The notes beneath the pieces are model-generated. The model saw only the letters and a list, made by a program, of their open reading frames with translations. It made no database searches and was not told the origin of the DNA. Positions 1-6,689 of a stretch of 16,957 nt of DNA are shown here, piece by piece. Source of the DNA: SZUA-584 sp964607965. GTDB lineage: Bacteria > Bacillota > Clostridia > Christensenellales > SZUA-584. The position numbers and the translations under genes are program-made. The stretch covers positions 1 through 16,957 of the forward strand of contig CAZSMH010000039.1 of assembly GCA_964607965.1 (NCBI GenBank). Direction: 5' to 3'. Position 1 is the first letter of the stretch; every line of letters starts with the position of its first letter.

Positions 1-849
1 GATTCCAATCCGAATGCCATGAAAACAATAAAGAAAAATACTATTTACACAAATGCAGCGTTAACTGACGATAACGATGTATGGTGGGAGGGCATCGGTA
101 CCGATGCGCCCGACCATCTTATAGACTGGAAAGGCAGAGACTGGACGCCGAACGATAAGGAAAAAGCCGCTCATCCGAATGCGCGTTTTACAGCCCCTGC
201 CGCACAATGCCCCGTTATCGCTCCGGAGTGGGAAGACCCGGCGGGCGTTCCCATTTCAGCCATACTGATAGGCGGACGCCGTCCGCATACAATACCGCTT
301 GTGCATGAGAGTTTCGACTGGAACCACGGAATATTCATAGGCTCTATAATGGGTTCTGAGATTACGGCAGCAACCATTTCTTCGAAAATTGGTCAGGTGC
401 GCCGGGATCCTTTTGCCATGCTGCCGTTCTGCGGTTACAACATATGCGATTATCTGCAGCACTGGCTTGATATCGGTCAGAAGACGGATGCAGACAAACT
501 TCCTAAGATTTTCTACGTCAACTGGTTTAGAAAAGATGAAGACGGTAATTGGCTCTGGCCAGGGTTTGGCGAAAACAGCCGCGTATTAAAATGGATTGTT
601 GAACGGGTTTCAGGAGCAGGAAAAGCAGATGCTACTCCGATTGGATATATGCCTACAAAAGACGCGCTGCTTTTAGACGGCCTTGACGTTGGCGATGCAG
701 ATATGGAAAAGCTTCTAAATGTTGATAAGGACGAATGGCTTGAAGAAGTGGAATCGATAAAGGAACATTATGCTAAATTTGGGGACAGAATGCCTCAGGA
801 GCTAAGAAACCAGTTAAGCGCGCTTGAAGAGCGTATAAAGAATATGTAA
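1..849 (+). CDS. pckG: Phosphoenolpyruvate carboxykinase (GTP), C-terminal part, cut by window start
   Basis: Interconverts oxaloacetate + GTP and phosphoenolpyruvate + CO2 + GDP in the cytoplasm, linking the C4 acid pool to glycolysis/gluconeogenesis. The reading frame is open from base 1, and the residues before the first in-frame Met (bases 1-18, DSNPNA) continue a typical PEPCK segment, so that Met is internal and the true start lies outside the window. Visible family signatures are NPNAMKTI, VWWEG, the APAAQCP segment, a GRRP motif, RRDPFAMLPFCGYN and NWFRKDEDGNWLWPGFGENS, the last being the stretch near the guanine pocket in GTP-type enzymes. The P-loop and metal-binding parts lie upstream of the window. 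The stop at 847-849 is followed within 20 bases by an intrinsic terminator, so this is the last gene of its transcript. The GTP type is chosen over the ATP type (pckA) because these blocks match only the former. Confidence 0.93.
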   Translation, partial: DSNPNAMKTIKKNTIYTNAALTDDNDVWWEGIGTDAPDHLIDWKGRDWTPNDKEKAAHPNARFTAPAAQCPVIAPEWEDPAGVPISAILIGGRRPHTIPLVHESFDWNHGIFIGSIMGSEITAATISSKIGQVRRDPFAMLPFCGYNICDYLQHWLDIGQKTDADKLPKIFYVNWFRKDEDGNWLWPGFGENSRVLKWIVERVSGAGKADATPIGYMPTKDALLLDGLDVGDADMEKLLNVDKDEWLEEVESIKEHYAKFGDRMPQELRNQLSALEERIKNM

Positions 850-867
850 AAGTAATTTTTGAACTCT

Positions 868-898
868 GGGCGTCCTAATCGGATGCCCTTTTTATTTT
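868..898 (+). terminator. Rho-independent terminator after pckG
   Basis: An 8-bp stem GGGCGTCC / GGATGCCC (one G-T pair) with a 5-base loop TAATC is followed directly by TTTTTATTTT. It sits 18 bases after the pckG stop and separates pckG from the small Arg/Cys-rich gene downstream. It also argues against any start codon for that gene upstream of it. Confidence 0.88.
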
Positions 899-905
899 CA
901 TTCAA

Positions 906-931
906 GCTTAAAAAGCTTTCGCTTTTTAAGC
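906..931. repeat. Perfect 11-bp inverted repeat (hairpin) just after the pckG terminator
   Basis: GCTTAAAAAGC and GCTTTTTAAGC are perfect complements separated by four bases (TTTC). There is no U-tract on either side, so it is not a canonical terminator. It may act as a back-up hairpin that stabilises the 3' end of the pckG transcript, or block read-through. It begins seven bases after the terminator T-tract. Confidence 0.6.
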
Positions 932-979
932 CTAACCCAATACCGCAAGGATTTTTAACGGACTATCCATTCAATCAGA

Positions 980-1007
980 ACATAAAAGATAAGGTTTTCA
1001 TAATATA
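980..1007 (+). promoter_or_regulatory. Possible mother-cell sigma (SigE/SigK-like) promoter
   Basis: CATAATATA at 999-1007 fits the CATA-N3-TA pattern of SigE/SigK -10 elements, and ACATAAA at 980-986 resembles a SigE -35 element, 12 bases upstream. No good sigma-A promoter is visible between the pckG terminator and the start codon at 1060. The match is short and AT-rich DNA yields such matches by chance, so this is only a suggestion; it would fit a sporulation-stage structural protein. Confidence 0.28.
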
Positions 1008-1059
1008 CACCAACATAGTCAATGCATTAATAATTATAACTGAAAGGAGATTGACTAAT

Positions 1060-1398
1060 ATGCCAGATATGCAAATTGCTCAGCGAGGCCGAGCCACGCG
1101 TTTTCCACGCGGCAGAGTCCCGGCAAGACAGTTTCCGCGTTCTCCGGATAGAGCACGGCGTTTTCCAAGATTTATTGTGCCGCCTGTATTAATAGGTTTT
1201 CCGCGTCAGAGATGCTATTTTGTAGATCAGTTTGGCAGATGCTGTGACAGATTTGGTAGGTGCTGTGACCGGTTTGGCAGATGTGAGTATGCAGATGACA
1301 GATATTCTCCGTTTACGGCAAATACCGGCGGATGGTACGGAGTGCCCGGAGCATGGGATATGATGCCGGATATTTATGAAGATATGGATGATTTATAA
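1060..1398 (+). CDS. Small Arg/Cys-rich repeat protein of unknown function (coat-like?)
   Basis: A 112-residue protein that I do not recognise. The start at 1060 is chosen because AAAGGAGA (1043-1050) lies at the right distance; a longer in-frame reading to 859 would run through the pckG terminator. Composition is extreme: 19 Arg and no Lys, six Cys (52, 61, 62, 68, 69, 75), a basic N-terminal half with four FPR motifs (residues 15-17, 25-27, 35-37, 47-49), three tandem copies of D(Q/R)FGRC(C/E) at 56-76, then a Tyr/Trp/Gly segment and an acidic Met/Asp-rich tail (about 100-112). No signal peptide or membrane segment is evident. It stands alone between hairpins. Low-complexity, Cys/Tyr/Arg-rich small proteins of this style are common among spore coat and other cross-linked structural proteins of spore formers, but nucleic-acid or metal binding cannot be excluded. 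Function is inference only. Confidence 0.72.
   Translation: MPDMQIAQRGRATRFPRGRVPARQFPRSPDRARRFPRFIVPPVLIGFPRQRCYFVDQFGRCCDRFGRCCDRFGRCEYADDRYSPFTANTGGWYGVPGAWDMMPDIYEDMDDL
1225..1287 (+). repeat. Three in-frame 21-bp tandem repeats
   Basis: Three consecutive 21-base units (1225-1245, 1246-1266, 1267-1287) encode DQFGRCC, DRFGRCC and DRFGRCE. They differ at a few codon positions (ggc/ggt, aga/agg/cgg, tgc/tgt), mostly synonymously, so the repeat is not a recent slippage product and the peptide pattern seems maintained. Confidence 0.85.
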
Positions 1399-1431
1399 AA
1401 AAATTATCTGCGCCATGACACATAGGCCCTA

Positions 1432-1471
1432 AATAGACCGGCCTTTGACAACTTTTAAAGGCAGGTCTATT
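1432..1471. repeat. Long imperfect inverted repeat downstream of the small gene
   Basis: AATAGACC-g-GCCTTT (1432-1446) pairs with AAAGGC-a-GGTCTATT (1457-1471) around a 10-base loop: 14 pairs with one g/a mismatch. It starts 34 bases after the stop of the Arg/Cys-rich gene and probably forms the end of that transcript, although no run of T follows on either strand, so intrinsic termination is uncertain. Confidence 0.6.
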
Positions 1472-1841
1472 AGATATATGCTTGCGGAGCAAAACGGTTA
1501 TTTTGCAGGTTTATTTGTTAATATCCAGTAAATCAGCCAGCGAATGCAATTCTTTTTTTGGCAGCATTGGCTGGTTCCCATTTTATATTATTTTTATTTA
1601 TAGTATGTAATACAGAAAAAAGAGTCTAGAGAAGCCCTAATAAATAACTTTATTTTAAAAAAATATTAAAAATAATATAAGCTGATCTGTGTATTTGTTA
1701 AAACAAAAAAATCGGGAATTATTAATATATAAGCGATTATTAATGCCTGAGAAATCGATAAACATCGCTAAGTTCTAAAGGGTTTGTAACATTTTTAGAG
1801 AGAATTCGGAATTTTTCGTAACAAAAGAATATTATTCAACA
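1472..1841. other. AT-rich non-coding stretch upstream of the fatty acid operon
   Basis: No credible gene is seen: reading frames are tiny and lack ribosome binding sites. It contains an imperfect hairpin at 1537-1574 (CCAGC-g-AATGC against GCATT-g-GCTGG, with a T-rich loop), a 9-base direct repeat ATTATTAAT at 1718-1726 and 1736-1744, and a distant inverted pair AGCGAT (1732-1737) / ATCGCT (1764-1769). Nothing identifies a known RNA family or riboswitch. Confidence 0.5.
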
Positions 1842-1870
1842 TTGACATATGCACATACGCACGATATTAT
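1842..1870 (+). promoter_or_regulatory. Sigma-A promoter of the acc/fab operon
   Basis: A perfect -35 box TTGACA (1842-1847) is separated by exactly 17 bases from TATTAT (1865-1870). Transcription would start near 1877, giving a leader of about 70 bases before accB. It is the only strong promoter found ahead of the eleven-gene operon. Confidence 0.75.
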
Positions 1871-1876
1871 TGCGTA
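1856..1876. promoter_or_regulatory. Inverted repeat straddling the -10 box (candidate operator)
   Basis: TACGCA (1856-1861) and TGCGTA (1871-1876) are perfect complements around nine bases that contain the whole -10 element. A dyad in this place is where a repressor would occlude RNA polymerase. It does not resemble the FapR or FabT boxes I know. The regulator is unknown. Confidence 0.4.
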
Positions 1877-1887
1877 GATATATGCTT

Positions 1888-1902
1888 GTTAGCATTGCTA
1901 AC
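1888..1902. promoter_or_regulatory. Palindrome GTTAGC-ATT-GCTAAC in the accB leader (candidate operator)
   Basis: A perfect 6+6 bp palindrome with a 3-base centre begins about 11 bases after the predicted transcription start. The half-site shares GTTAG/CTAAC with the DtxR-type box, but the centre is wider. It may bind a dimeric regulator; a short RNA hairpin is the alternative reading. Confidence 0.45.
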
Positions 1903-1945
1903 TTAAGGCTGTTTACTGTGTTTTTATGATAAAAGGAGTGGTTTA

Positions 1946-2398
1946 ATGGACATAGAGAAAATATACGAATTTATTGAAAAAACCGAAAAATCTTCATTTG
2001 ATAAAATAGAAATTCAAATACAGGATATTAAACTGTGCCTTGAGAGACACTGCGGTCGCTTTGGGCATGATATAACAGAAATACAGTCGGTTCCTAAAGA
2101 GCAGAAAATACAAGAAGTTGCTGCGCCAAAAGAGGATAAGCAAGCCATCAATACTGATGATGTAATTACAGCACCAATTTCAGGCGTGTTTTATGTAGCA
2201 AAAGAGCCCGGCGCGGAGCCGTTTGTAAAAGAAGGCTGCAGGGTAAAAAAAGGAGATACTGTCTGCATAATAGAGGCAATGAAAATGATGAACGAGATCA
2301 GCGCTCCAAAGACGGGCATTATAGAAAGAGTGCTGTTATCTGACGCCAAGCCAGTTTCTGTGAACGATCTGCTTTTCATATACGCAAAGGAAGACTAG
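1946..2398 (+). CDS. accB: Biotin carboxyl carrier protein of acetyl-CoA carboxylase
   Basis: Carries the biotin that shuttles CO2 between biotin carboxylase and carboxyltransferase in malonyl-CoA synthesis. The protein has 150 residues: a helical N-terminal region (about 1-45), a short Lys/Glu-rich linker (about 46-72) and a C-terminal biotinyl domain (about 73-150). The domain holds the EAMKMMNEI motif with the biotin-accepting Lys113, and the PGAEPFVKEG segment that corresponds to the protruding thumb of AccB-type proteins, separating it from other biotinyl domains. Start at 1946 follows AAAGGAGTG. It is the first gene of the operon, one base before accC. Biotinylation would need a BirA ligase encoded elsewhere. 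Confidence 0.95.
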   Translation: MDIEKIYEFIEKTEKSSFDKIEIQIQDIKLCLERHCGRFGHDITEIQSVPKEQKIQEVAAPKEDKQAINTDDVITAPISGVFYVAKEPGAEPFVKEGCRVKKGDTVCIIEAMKMMNEISAPKTGIIERVLLSDAKPVSVNDLLFIYAKED

Positions 2399-2399
2399 C

Positions 2400-3770
2400 A
2401 TGAATACGGTTCTTGTTGCCAACAGAGGTGAGATAGCCGTCCGTATCATTCGGACATGCAAAAAACTCAATCTTAAAACGATAGCTGTGTATTCTGAAAA
2501 TGATGAGGGAAGCATGCATACCAGGCTTGCTGATTACAGCGTATGCATCGGACCTCGCGCAGCGCAGAAGAGCTATTTGAATATAAACGCTTTGCTTGCG
2601 GCAGCAAGCGCCTATGGCGCTGATATTGTTCATCCCGGAGTAGGGTTTTTGGCCGAAAATGCAGAGTTTGCCCAAAGCTGCCAGACAGCAGGTTTGCGTT
2701 TTGTAGGGCCGGACGCGAACGTCATGCAGCTGATGGGCGATAAGCGAAAAGCAAGGCAGATAATGATTGAAAACGGGTTCCCTGTCGTCCCCGGCTCCGA
2801 CGGAGCGATAGAGAGCTTAAAAAGCGCTTTGGATGTTGCGCAAAGAGTAGGCTTTCCGCTGATGATAAAAGCGGTAAAAGGCGGGGGCGGCAAAGGTATT
2901 CGTATCATAAACAGCGTAGAGGAATTAAAACATGAATTTCCGCTTGTATGCCGCGAAGCCGAGCTTGCTTTCGGAGACAAAGCGGTCTATATAGAGGCGT
3001 ACCTGCCAAATGCAAGGCACATAGAGGTTCAGATACTGGCGGATGAATACGGCACAACGCTGCATTTTGGCACACGGGAGTGCAGCCTTCAGCGCAGGAA
3101 CCAAAAACTAATAGAGGAAGCACCGGCGGCTAATGTCGATACTTGTGTGCTGAAAAAAATGCAGCAGACGGCCGTGGAAATCGTAAAATGCGTGGGATAC
3201 AAAAACGCAGGCACGGTGGAGTTCCTTCTTACAGAAGATAATAACTTTTATTTTATGGAAATGAATACTCGCATACAAGTGGAACACCCTGTAACGGAGT
3301 GCATATATGGCATAGACTTAATAAAAGCACAGATACATGTAGCGATGTCCCATCATCTTTCTGTCACGCAGGATAAGCTGGTGCAAAAAGGCCATGCGAT
3401 AGAATGCCGGATTAACGCGGAAAACGTATCCGAAAAATTCAGGCCGTCTCCGGGAATTATCAAAAACATGTGTTTGCCTGGCGGATGCGGCGTGAGGATA
3501 GATACGGGCTACTGCGCAGGCGATGAAATATCGCCATTTTACGATTCTTTGGTGTTAAAGCTTGTCTGCACAGGAGAAAACCGTAACGAGGCTATAGCTT
3601 TAAGCACAGCTTCGCTGGATGAATTAAAGATAGAGGGCATAAGCCACAATACCGAGTTTGCCCGCGCTATATTAAGCGATAACGATTTTATTTCAGGCAA
3701 TGTCCATACTAAATGGATAGAGCAGCAGTTCTATAACCGTTTTTCCGGAGGCAGCTATGAATCTGTTTAA
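2400..3770 (+). CDS. accC: Biotin carboxylase subunit of acetyl-CoA carboxylase
   Basis: ATP-dependent carboxylation of the biotin on AccB, using bicarbonate. 456 residues, normal for AccC. The order is an N-terminal Rossmann-like domain (VLVANRGEIAVRI at 4-16), an ATP-grasp domain with the glycine-rich loop GGGGKG (161-166), the RECSLQRRNQK segment (227-237), the catalytic EMNTRIQVEHPVTE motif (287-300), and a C-terminal domain with AIECRINAE and RPSPG. The usual HPGYGFLSEN motif reads HPGVGFLAEN (78-87), a mild variation. Start ATG 2400 has GGAAG upstream inside the accB end. The 3' end overlaps accD by 14 bases. Pyruvate carboxylase and other biotin enzymes are excluded by length and by the accB/accD/accA context. 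Confidence 0.96.
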   Translation: MNTVLVANRGEIAVRIIRTCKKLNLKTIAVYSENDEGSMHTRLADYSVCIGPRAAQKSYLNINALLAAASAYGADIVHPGVGFLAENAEFAQSCQTAGLRFVGPDANVMQLMGDKRKARQIMIENGFPVVPGSDGAIESLKSALDVAQRVGFPLMIKAVKGGGGKGIRIINSVEELKHEFPLVCREAELAFGDKAVYIEAYLPNARHIEVQILADEYGTTLHFGTRECSLQRRNQKLIEEAPAANVDTCVLKKMQQTAVEIVKCVGYKNAGTVEFLLTEDNNFYFMEMNTRIQVEHPVTECIYGIDLIKAQIHVAMSHHLSVTQDKLVQKGHAIECRINAENVSEKFRPSPGIIKNMCLPGGCGVRIDTGYCAGDEISPFYDSLVLKLVCTGENRNEAIALSTASLDELKIEGISHNTEFARAILSDNDFISGNVHTKWIEQQFYNRFSGGSYESV

Positions 3771-4608
3771 AGAGGAAATAAGAACTGGCGACGCAAAAGC
3801 TTTGGACAATATAGAACGGCTGCGCTGTGGTGACTGCGGTAAAGAAATGGTGGCGGATATCGTTCACGCAAACTATTCTATCTGCCCGTTCTGCGGATTT
3901 TTGTTCCGGCAGCCCGTATACAACAGAATAGATATGATTGCAGATTCCGGCAGTTTTATTGAGATAGAACGGGATGCCGAAAGCAAGGACCCGCTTTCGT
4001 TTCCGGGGTACAAGACAAAAATAGCGAGTGAAAAATCCAAGTCAAATGTTCAGGAAGGCGTAGTTATCGGGAAGGCAACAATAAAAGGCCTGCGGACTGC
4101 TATGGCTGTTATGGATTCATATTTTATGATGGGCAGCATGGGTACCGTCGTGGGCGAAAAAATAGTCATTATAACTGAATTTGCTATTATAAACAACCTT
4201 CCGCTGATTATCTTCTGTGCATCCGGCGGCGCGCGTATGCAGGAGGGCATTCATTCACTTCTGCAGATGTCGCGGACAACGATAGCGCTTGCGCGGCACA
4301 GCAAGCATAAGCTGCTGCACATAAATGTGCTGACTCACCCGACGACGGGCGGCGTAACAGCCAGTTTTGCTATGCAGGGGGATATAACCATTGCAGAACC
4401 AAAAGCACTAATAGGATTTGCCGGTCCGCGTGTTATACAGCAGACGGTAAAAGACGAATTGCCGGAAGGATTTCAGACGGCGGAGTATCTTTATGAGCAT
4501 GGGCTAATAGATCGCATTGTAGACAGAATGGATATGCGCGACACGCTGGCGGATATTCTTTCGCTCCACTGCAAGACTGATATGCCCCGGTTGGTTAAAA
4601 AACTCTGA
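3757..4608 (+). CDS. accD: Acetyl-CoA carboxylase carboxyltransferase beta subunit
   Basis: With AccA it transfers the carboxyl group from biotin to acetyl-CoA. 283 residues. An N-terminal four-Cys zinc ribbon (Cys24, 27, 43, 46), characteristic of bacterial AccD, is followed by the crotonase-fold domain with the conserved FMMGSMG, CASGGARMQEG, THPTTGGVTASFA and GFAGPRVI segments. Start at 3757 lies inside the end of accC and has a GGAGG site about six bases upstream, so translation of the two genes is probably coupled. It precedes accA, its obligatory partner, by 15 bases from the chosen accA start. Confidence 0.95.
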   Translation: MNLFKEEIRTGDAKALDNIERLRCGDCGKEMVADIVHANYSICPFCGFLFRQPVYNRIDMIADSGSFIEIERDAESKDPLSFPGYKTKIASEKSKSNVQEGVVIGKATIKGLRTAMAVMDSYFMMGSMGTVVGEKIVIITEFAIINNLPLIIFCASGGARMQEGIHSLLQMSRTTIALARHSKHKLLHINVLTHPTTGGVTASFAMQGDITIAEPKALIGFAGPRVIQQTVKDELPEGFQTAEYLYEHGLIDRIVDRMDMRDTLADILSLHCKTDMPRLVKKL

Positions 4609-4623
4609 AAGGGGATGCTTTAT

Positions 4624-5457
4624 ATGATGGCTGCAAATAAAGAAGAAGTTAACATAAAAAATGCAAACGACAAACCCTGGGAAAGAGTGCGCAACGCGCG
4701 CAAGGAAAACAGGCCGCAGGCGCGAGATTATATCGCCAAACTGTTTCACGGCGTTTTTGAAACAAAAGGCGACCGCTGTTTCGGCGATGACCCGTCAATA
4801 ATTACAGCGATAGCCTGGTTCGAAAAGTGGCCTGTTACTATTATCGGCCAGCAGAAAGGCCATACGCTTGAAGAAAGAATGATGTGCAACTTTGGCATGC
4901 CGCACCCCGAAGGATACAGAAAATCGATGCGCGCGCTAAATCAGGCGGAAAAATTTTCGAGACCTGTTATCTGCCTTGTAGATACGCCGGGGGCATTTCC
5001 GGGCATAGAGGCGGAAGCAAGAGGACAGGGGTTTATAATAGCAAAACATTTGCGGCTTATGGCCACATTAAAGACGCCTGTTATTACTATTATAATAGGA
5101 GAAGGCGGAAGCGGCGGTGCTCTTGCATTATCTTTATCAGATAGGCTGATAATGATGGAAAACAGTTACTTCTCGGTCATATCGCCCGAAGGCTGTGCAT
5201 CAATACTGTTTAAAGACAGTTCACTTGCAAAAACGGCTGCCGAAAGCTTAAAATTGACTGCAAATGATTTGCAGCAGTTCAATATTGTTGATAGCGTAAT
5301 ACAGGAGCCGGAGGGCTTCGACCGCTTCAATATGGATCAAAGCGTTAATGATATTCGCCGCGAATGTGTTACCATATTAAACAGGCTTACTAAAATACCC
5401 GTAAGCAGATTGGTTGAGATGCGGCACGAAAAATTTTTAGGTATGAGAGGGCTGTAA
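4624..5457 (+). CDS. accA: Acetyl-CoA carboxylase carboxyltransferase alpha subunit
   Basis: Second half of the carboxyltransferase, binding acetyl-CoA in a heterotetramer with AccD. Motifs are the GDRCFGDDPSII segment, VDTPGAFPGIEAEARGQG, the oxyanion-type GEGGSGGALAL and the SPEGCASILFKD stretch. About 277 residues, shorter at the ends than the roughly 320 of E. coli AccA and in the range of Firmicutes versions. Several Met codons are close together (4615, 4624, 4627); 4624 is chosen because AAAGGGG at 4608-4614 would touch the 4615 codon but is nine bases from 4624. Last of the acc block; fabH starts five bases after its stop. Confidence 0.94.
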   Translation: MMAANKEEVNIKNANDKPWERVRNARKENRPQARDYIAKLFHGVFETKGDRCFGDDPSIITAIAWFEKWPVTIIGQQKGHTLEERMMCNFGMPHPEGYRKSMRALNQAEKFSRPVICLVDTPGAFPGIEAEARGQGFIIAKHLRLMATLKTPVITIIIGEGGSGGALALSLSDRLIMMENSYFSVISPEGCASILFKDSSLAKTAAESLKLTANDLQQFNIVDSVIQEPEGFDRFNMDQSVNDIRRECVTILNRLTKIPVSRLVEMRHEKFLGMRGL

Positions 5458-5462
5458 AAAAA

Positions 5463-6437
5463 TTGATTGCACCGGTTGAGATTGCAGGCATTGCAAAAAG
5501 CGTGCCAAAGAGAAGAGTAACAAATTTTGAACTTGAGAAGCTTGTTGATACGAGCGATGAATGGATAACAAAACGCACGGGCATAAAAACGCGTTATATA
5601 GCATCGGACGAGACCGCCGTCAGTATGGGCACGGATGTGGCGGTGCGCGCGCTGGCACAGGCTGGAGTTGATAAAAAAGACGTGCGGCTGATAATAGCAA
5701 GCACATTTACAGGCGAATGTTTAACGCCTTCGGTTGCGAGCCTTATACAAAAGCAGCTCGATATCGATGACTGCGCGTGTATGGATTTATCCGCAGGCTG
5801 CACAGGCTTTATATTCGGTCTGGTAACAGCGGCCAGCCTTATGGAAACTCTTAAAATTGATACGGCTCTGGTAATATCAAGCGAGGTAATATCAAACTAT
5901 ATAGACTGGACAGACCGTTCTACATGCGTTCTGTTCGGAGACGGCGCCGGTGCCGCCGTGCTTAAAAGAAGCGGGAACGCATGCATGCATTATCCGGTAA
6001 TGAGCGGAACGCCTGACAGAGAATCGGTAATCCTGCTGGAAAGAGAGTTAAAATCGACACCGTTCGGGTTTGAGCCGCAAAAAGGTGCAAAATATTTAAC
6101 TATGAAAGGTTCAGAGGTTTTCACGTACGCTACCGGTGTTGTCGAAGATACGTTGAGGAAACTCCTTGACATGTGCGGCGATAGACCTTTTAATAAAGTG
6201 ATACCTCATCAGGCGAACGCCAAGATTATTGACTTTGTAATAAGAAGAATGGATATAGGCAGGGAACAGTTTTTCCTTGATATTGACGAATATGCCAATA
6301 CATCCTCCGCTACCATACCGATTGCCATGTGCGATGCGTATGAAAAGGGCTGGCTTATAAAGGGCGACAGACTTGCTCTTGTAGGTTTTGGTTCCGGCTT
6401 AACATCCGGCGGAGTGGTTATAGATTGGACTATATAA
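5463..6437 (+). CDS. fabH: Beta-ketoacyl-ACP synthase III (KASIII)
   Basis: Starts fatty acid synthesis by condensing an acyl-CoA primer with malonyl-ACP. 324 residues of thiolase fold with the complete triad Cys113 (DLSAGCTGF), His249 (VIPHQAN) and Asn279 (YANTSS). The GFGSGLTSGG motif closes the protein. The start is TTG at 5463: no ATG or GTG lies upstream in frame after the accA stop, and a purine-rich AGAGGG stretch overlaps the end of accA. A rare start codon with loose spacing could keep its expression below that of its neighbours; that is inference. Primer preference (acetyl or branched) cannot be read from the sequence. Confidence 0.95.
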   Translation: MIAPVEIAGIAKSVPKRRVTNFELEKLVDTSDEWITKRTGIKTRYIASDETAVSMGTDVAVRALAQAGVDKKDVRLIIASTFTGECLTPSVASLIQKQLDIDDCACMDLSAGCTGFIFGLVTAASLMETLKIDTALVISSEVISNYIDWTDRSTCVLFGDGAGAAVLKRSGNACMHYPVMSGTPDRESVILLERELKSTPFGFEPQKGAKYLTMKGSEVFTYATGVVEDTLRKLLDMCGDRPFNKVIPHQANAKIIDFVIRRMDIGREQFFLDIDEYANTSSATIPIAMCDAYEKGWLIKGDRLALVGFGSGLTSGGVVIDWTI

Positions 6438-6458
6438 AAAACTACGGAGGACAAAAAA

Positions 6459-6689
6459 ATGAAGGAACTGATTGTAAAAAATCTGGTGGAACAGCTCGAT
6501 TTAAAAGAAGAGGACATCACTATGGATTCCCGTTTTGTCGAGGATTTTGAGATGGATTCACTCGACATGGTGGAGATGCTTATTGATCTTGAGAAACAGA
6601 CAGGCATTAAAATCCCTAACGATGATGTTAAAGAGTTAACCACGGTCGGGCAGCTTCTTGCATATCTGGAAGGCAAAAAGGATGCTTAA
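6459..6689 (+). CDS. acpP: Acyl carrier protein
   Basis: Carries growing acyl chains as thioesters on 4'-phosphopantetheine. 76 residues, acidic, with the canonical EMDSLDMVEM motif; Ser34 is the attachment point. A good GGAGG site precedes ATG 6459. Its last eight bases overlap the start of fabK. The holo-ACP synthase needed to activate it is not in the window. Confidence 0.96.
   Translation: MKELIVKNLVEQLDLKEEDITMDSRFVEDFEMDSLDMVEMLIDLEKQTGIKIPNDDVKELTTVGQLLAYLEGKKDA

Noticed and set aside
859..1059. N-terminal extension of the Arg/Cys-rich protein to position 859
   Set aside because: It would run through the pckG terminator and the second hairpin, has no ribosome binding site, and the ATG at 1060 has a strong one.
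1225..1287. The 21-bp tandem repeats as a CRISPR or mobile-element trace
   Set aside because: The units are contiguous, in frame, have no spacers and encode a conserved peptide motif, so they are part of a protein.
6658..6681. Earlier in-frame Met for fabK
   Set aside because: It lies well inside acpP and adds residues not expected in FabK; ATG 6682 has GGAAGG at the right distance.
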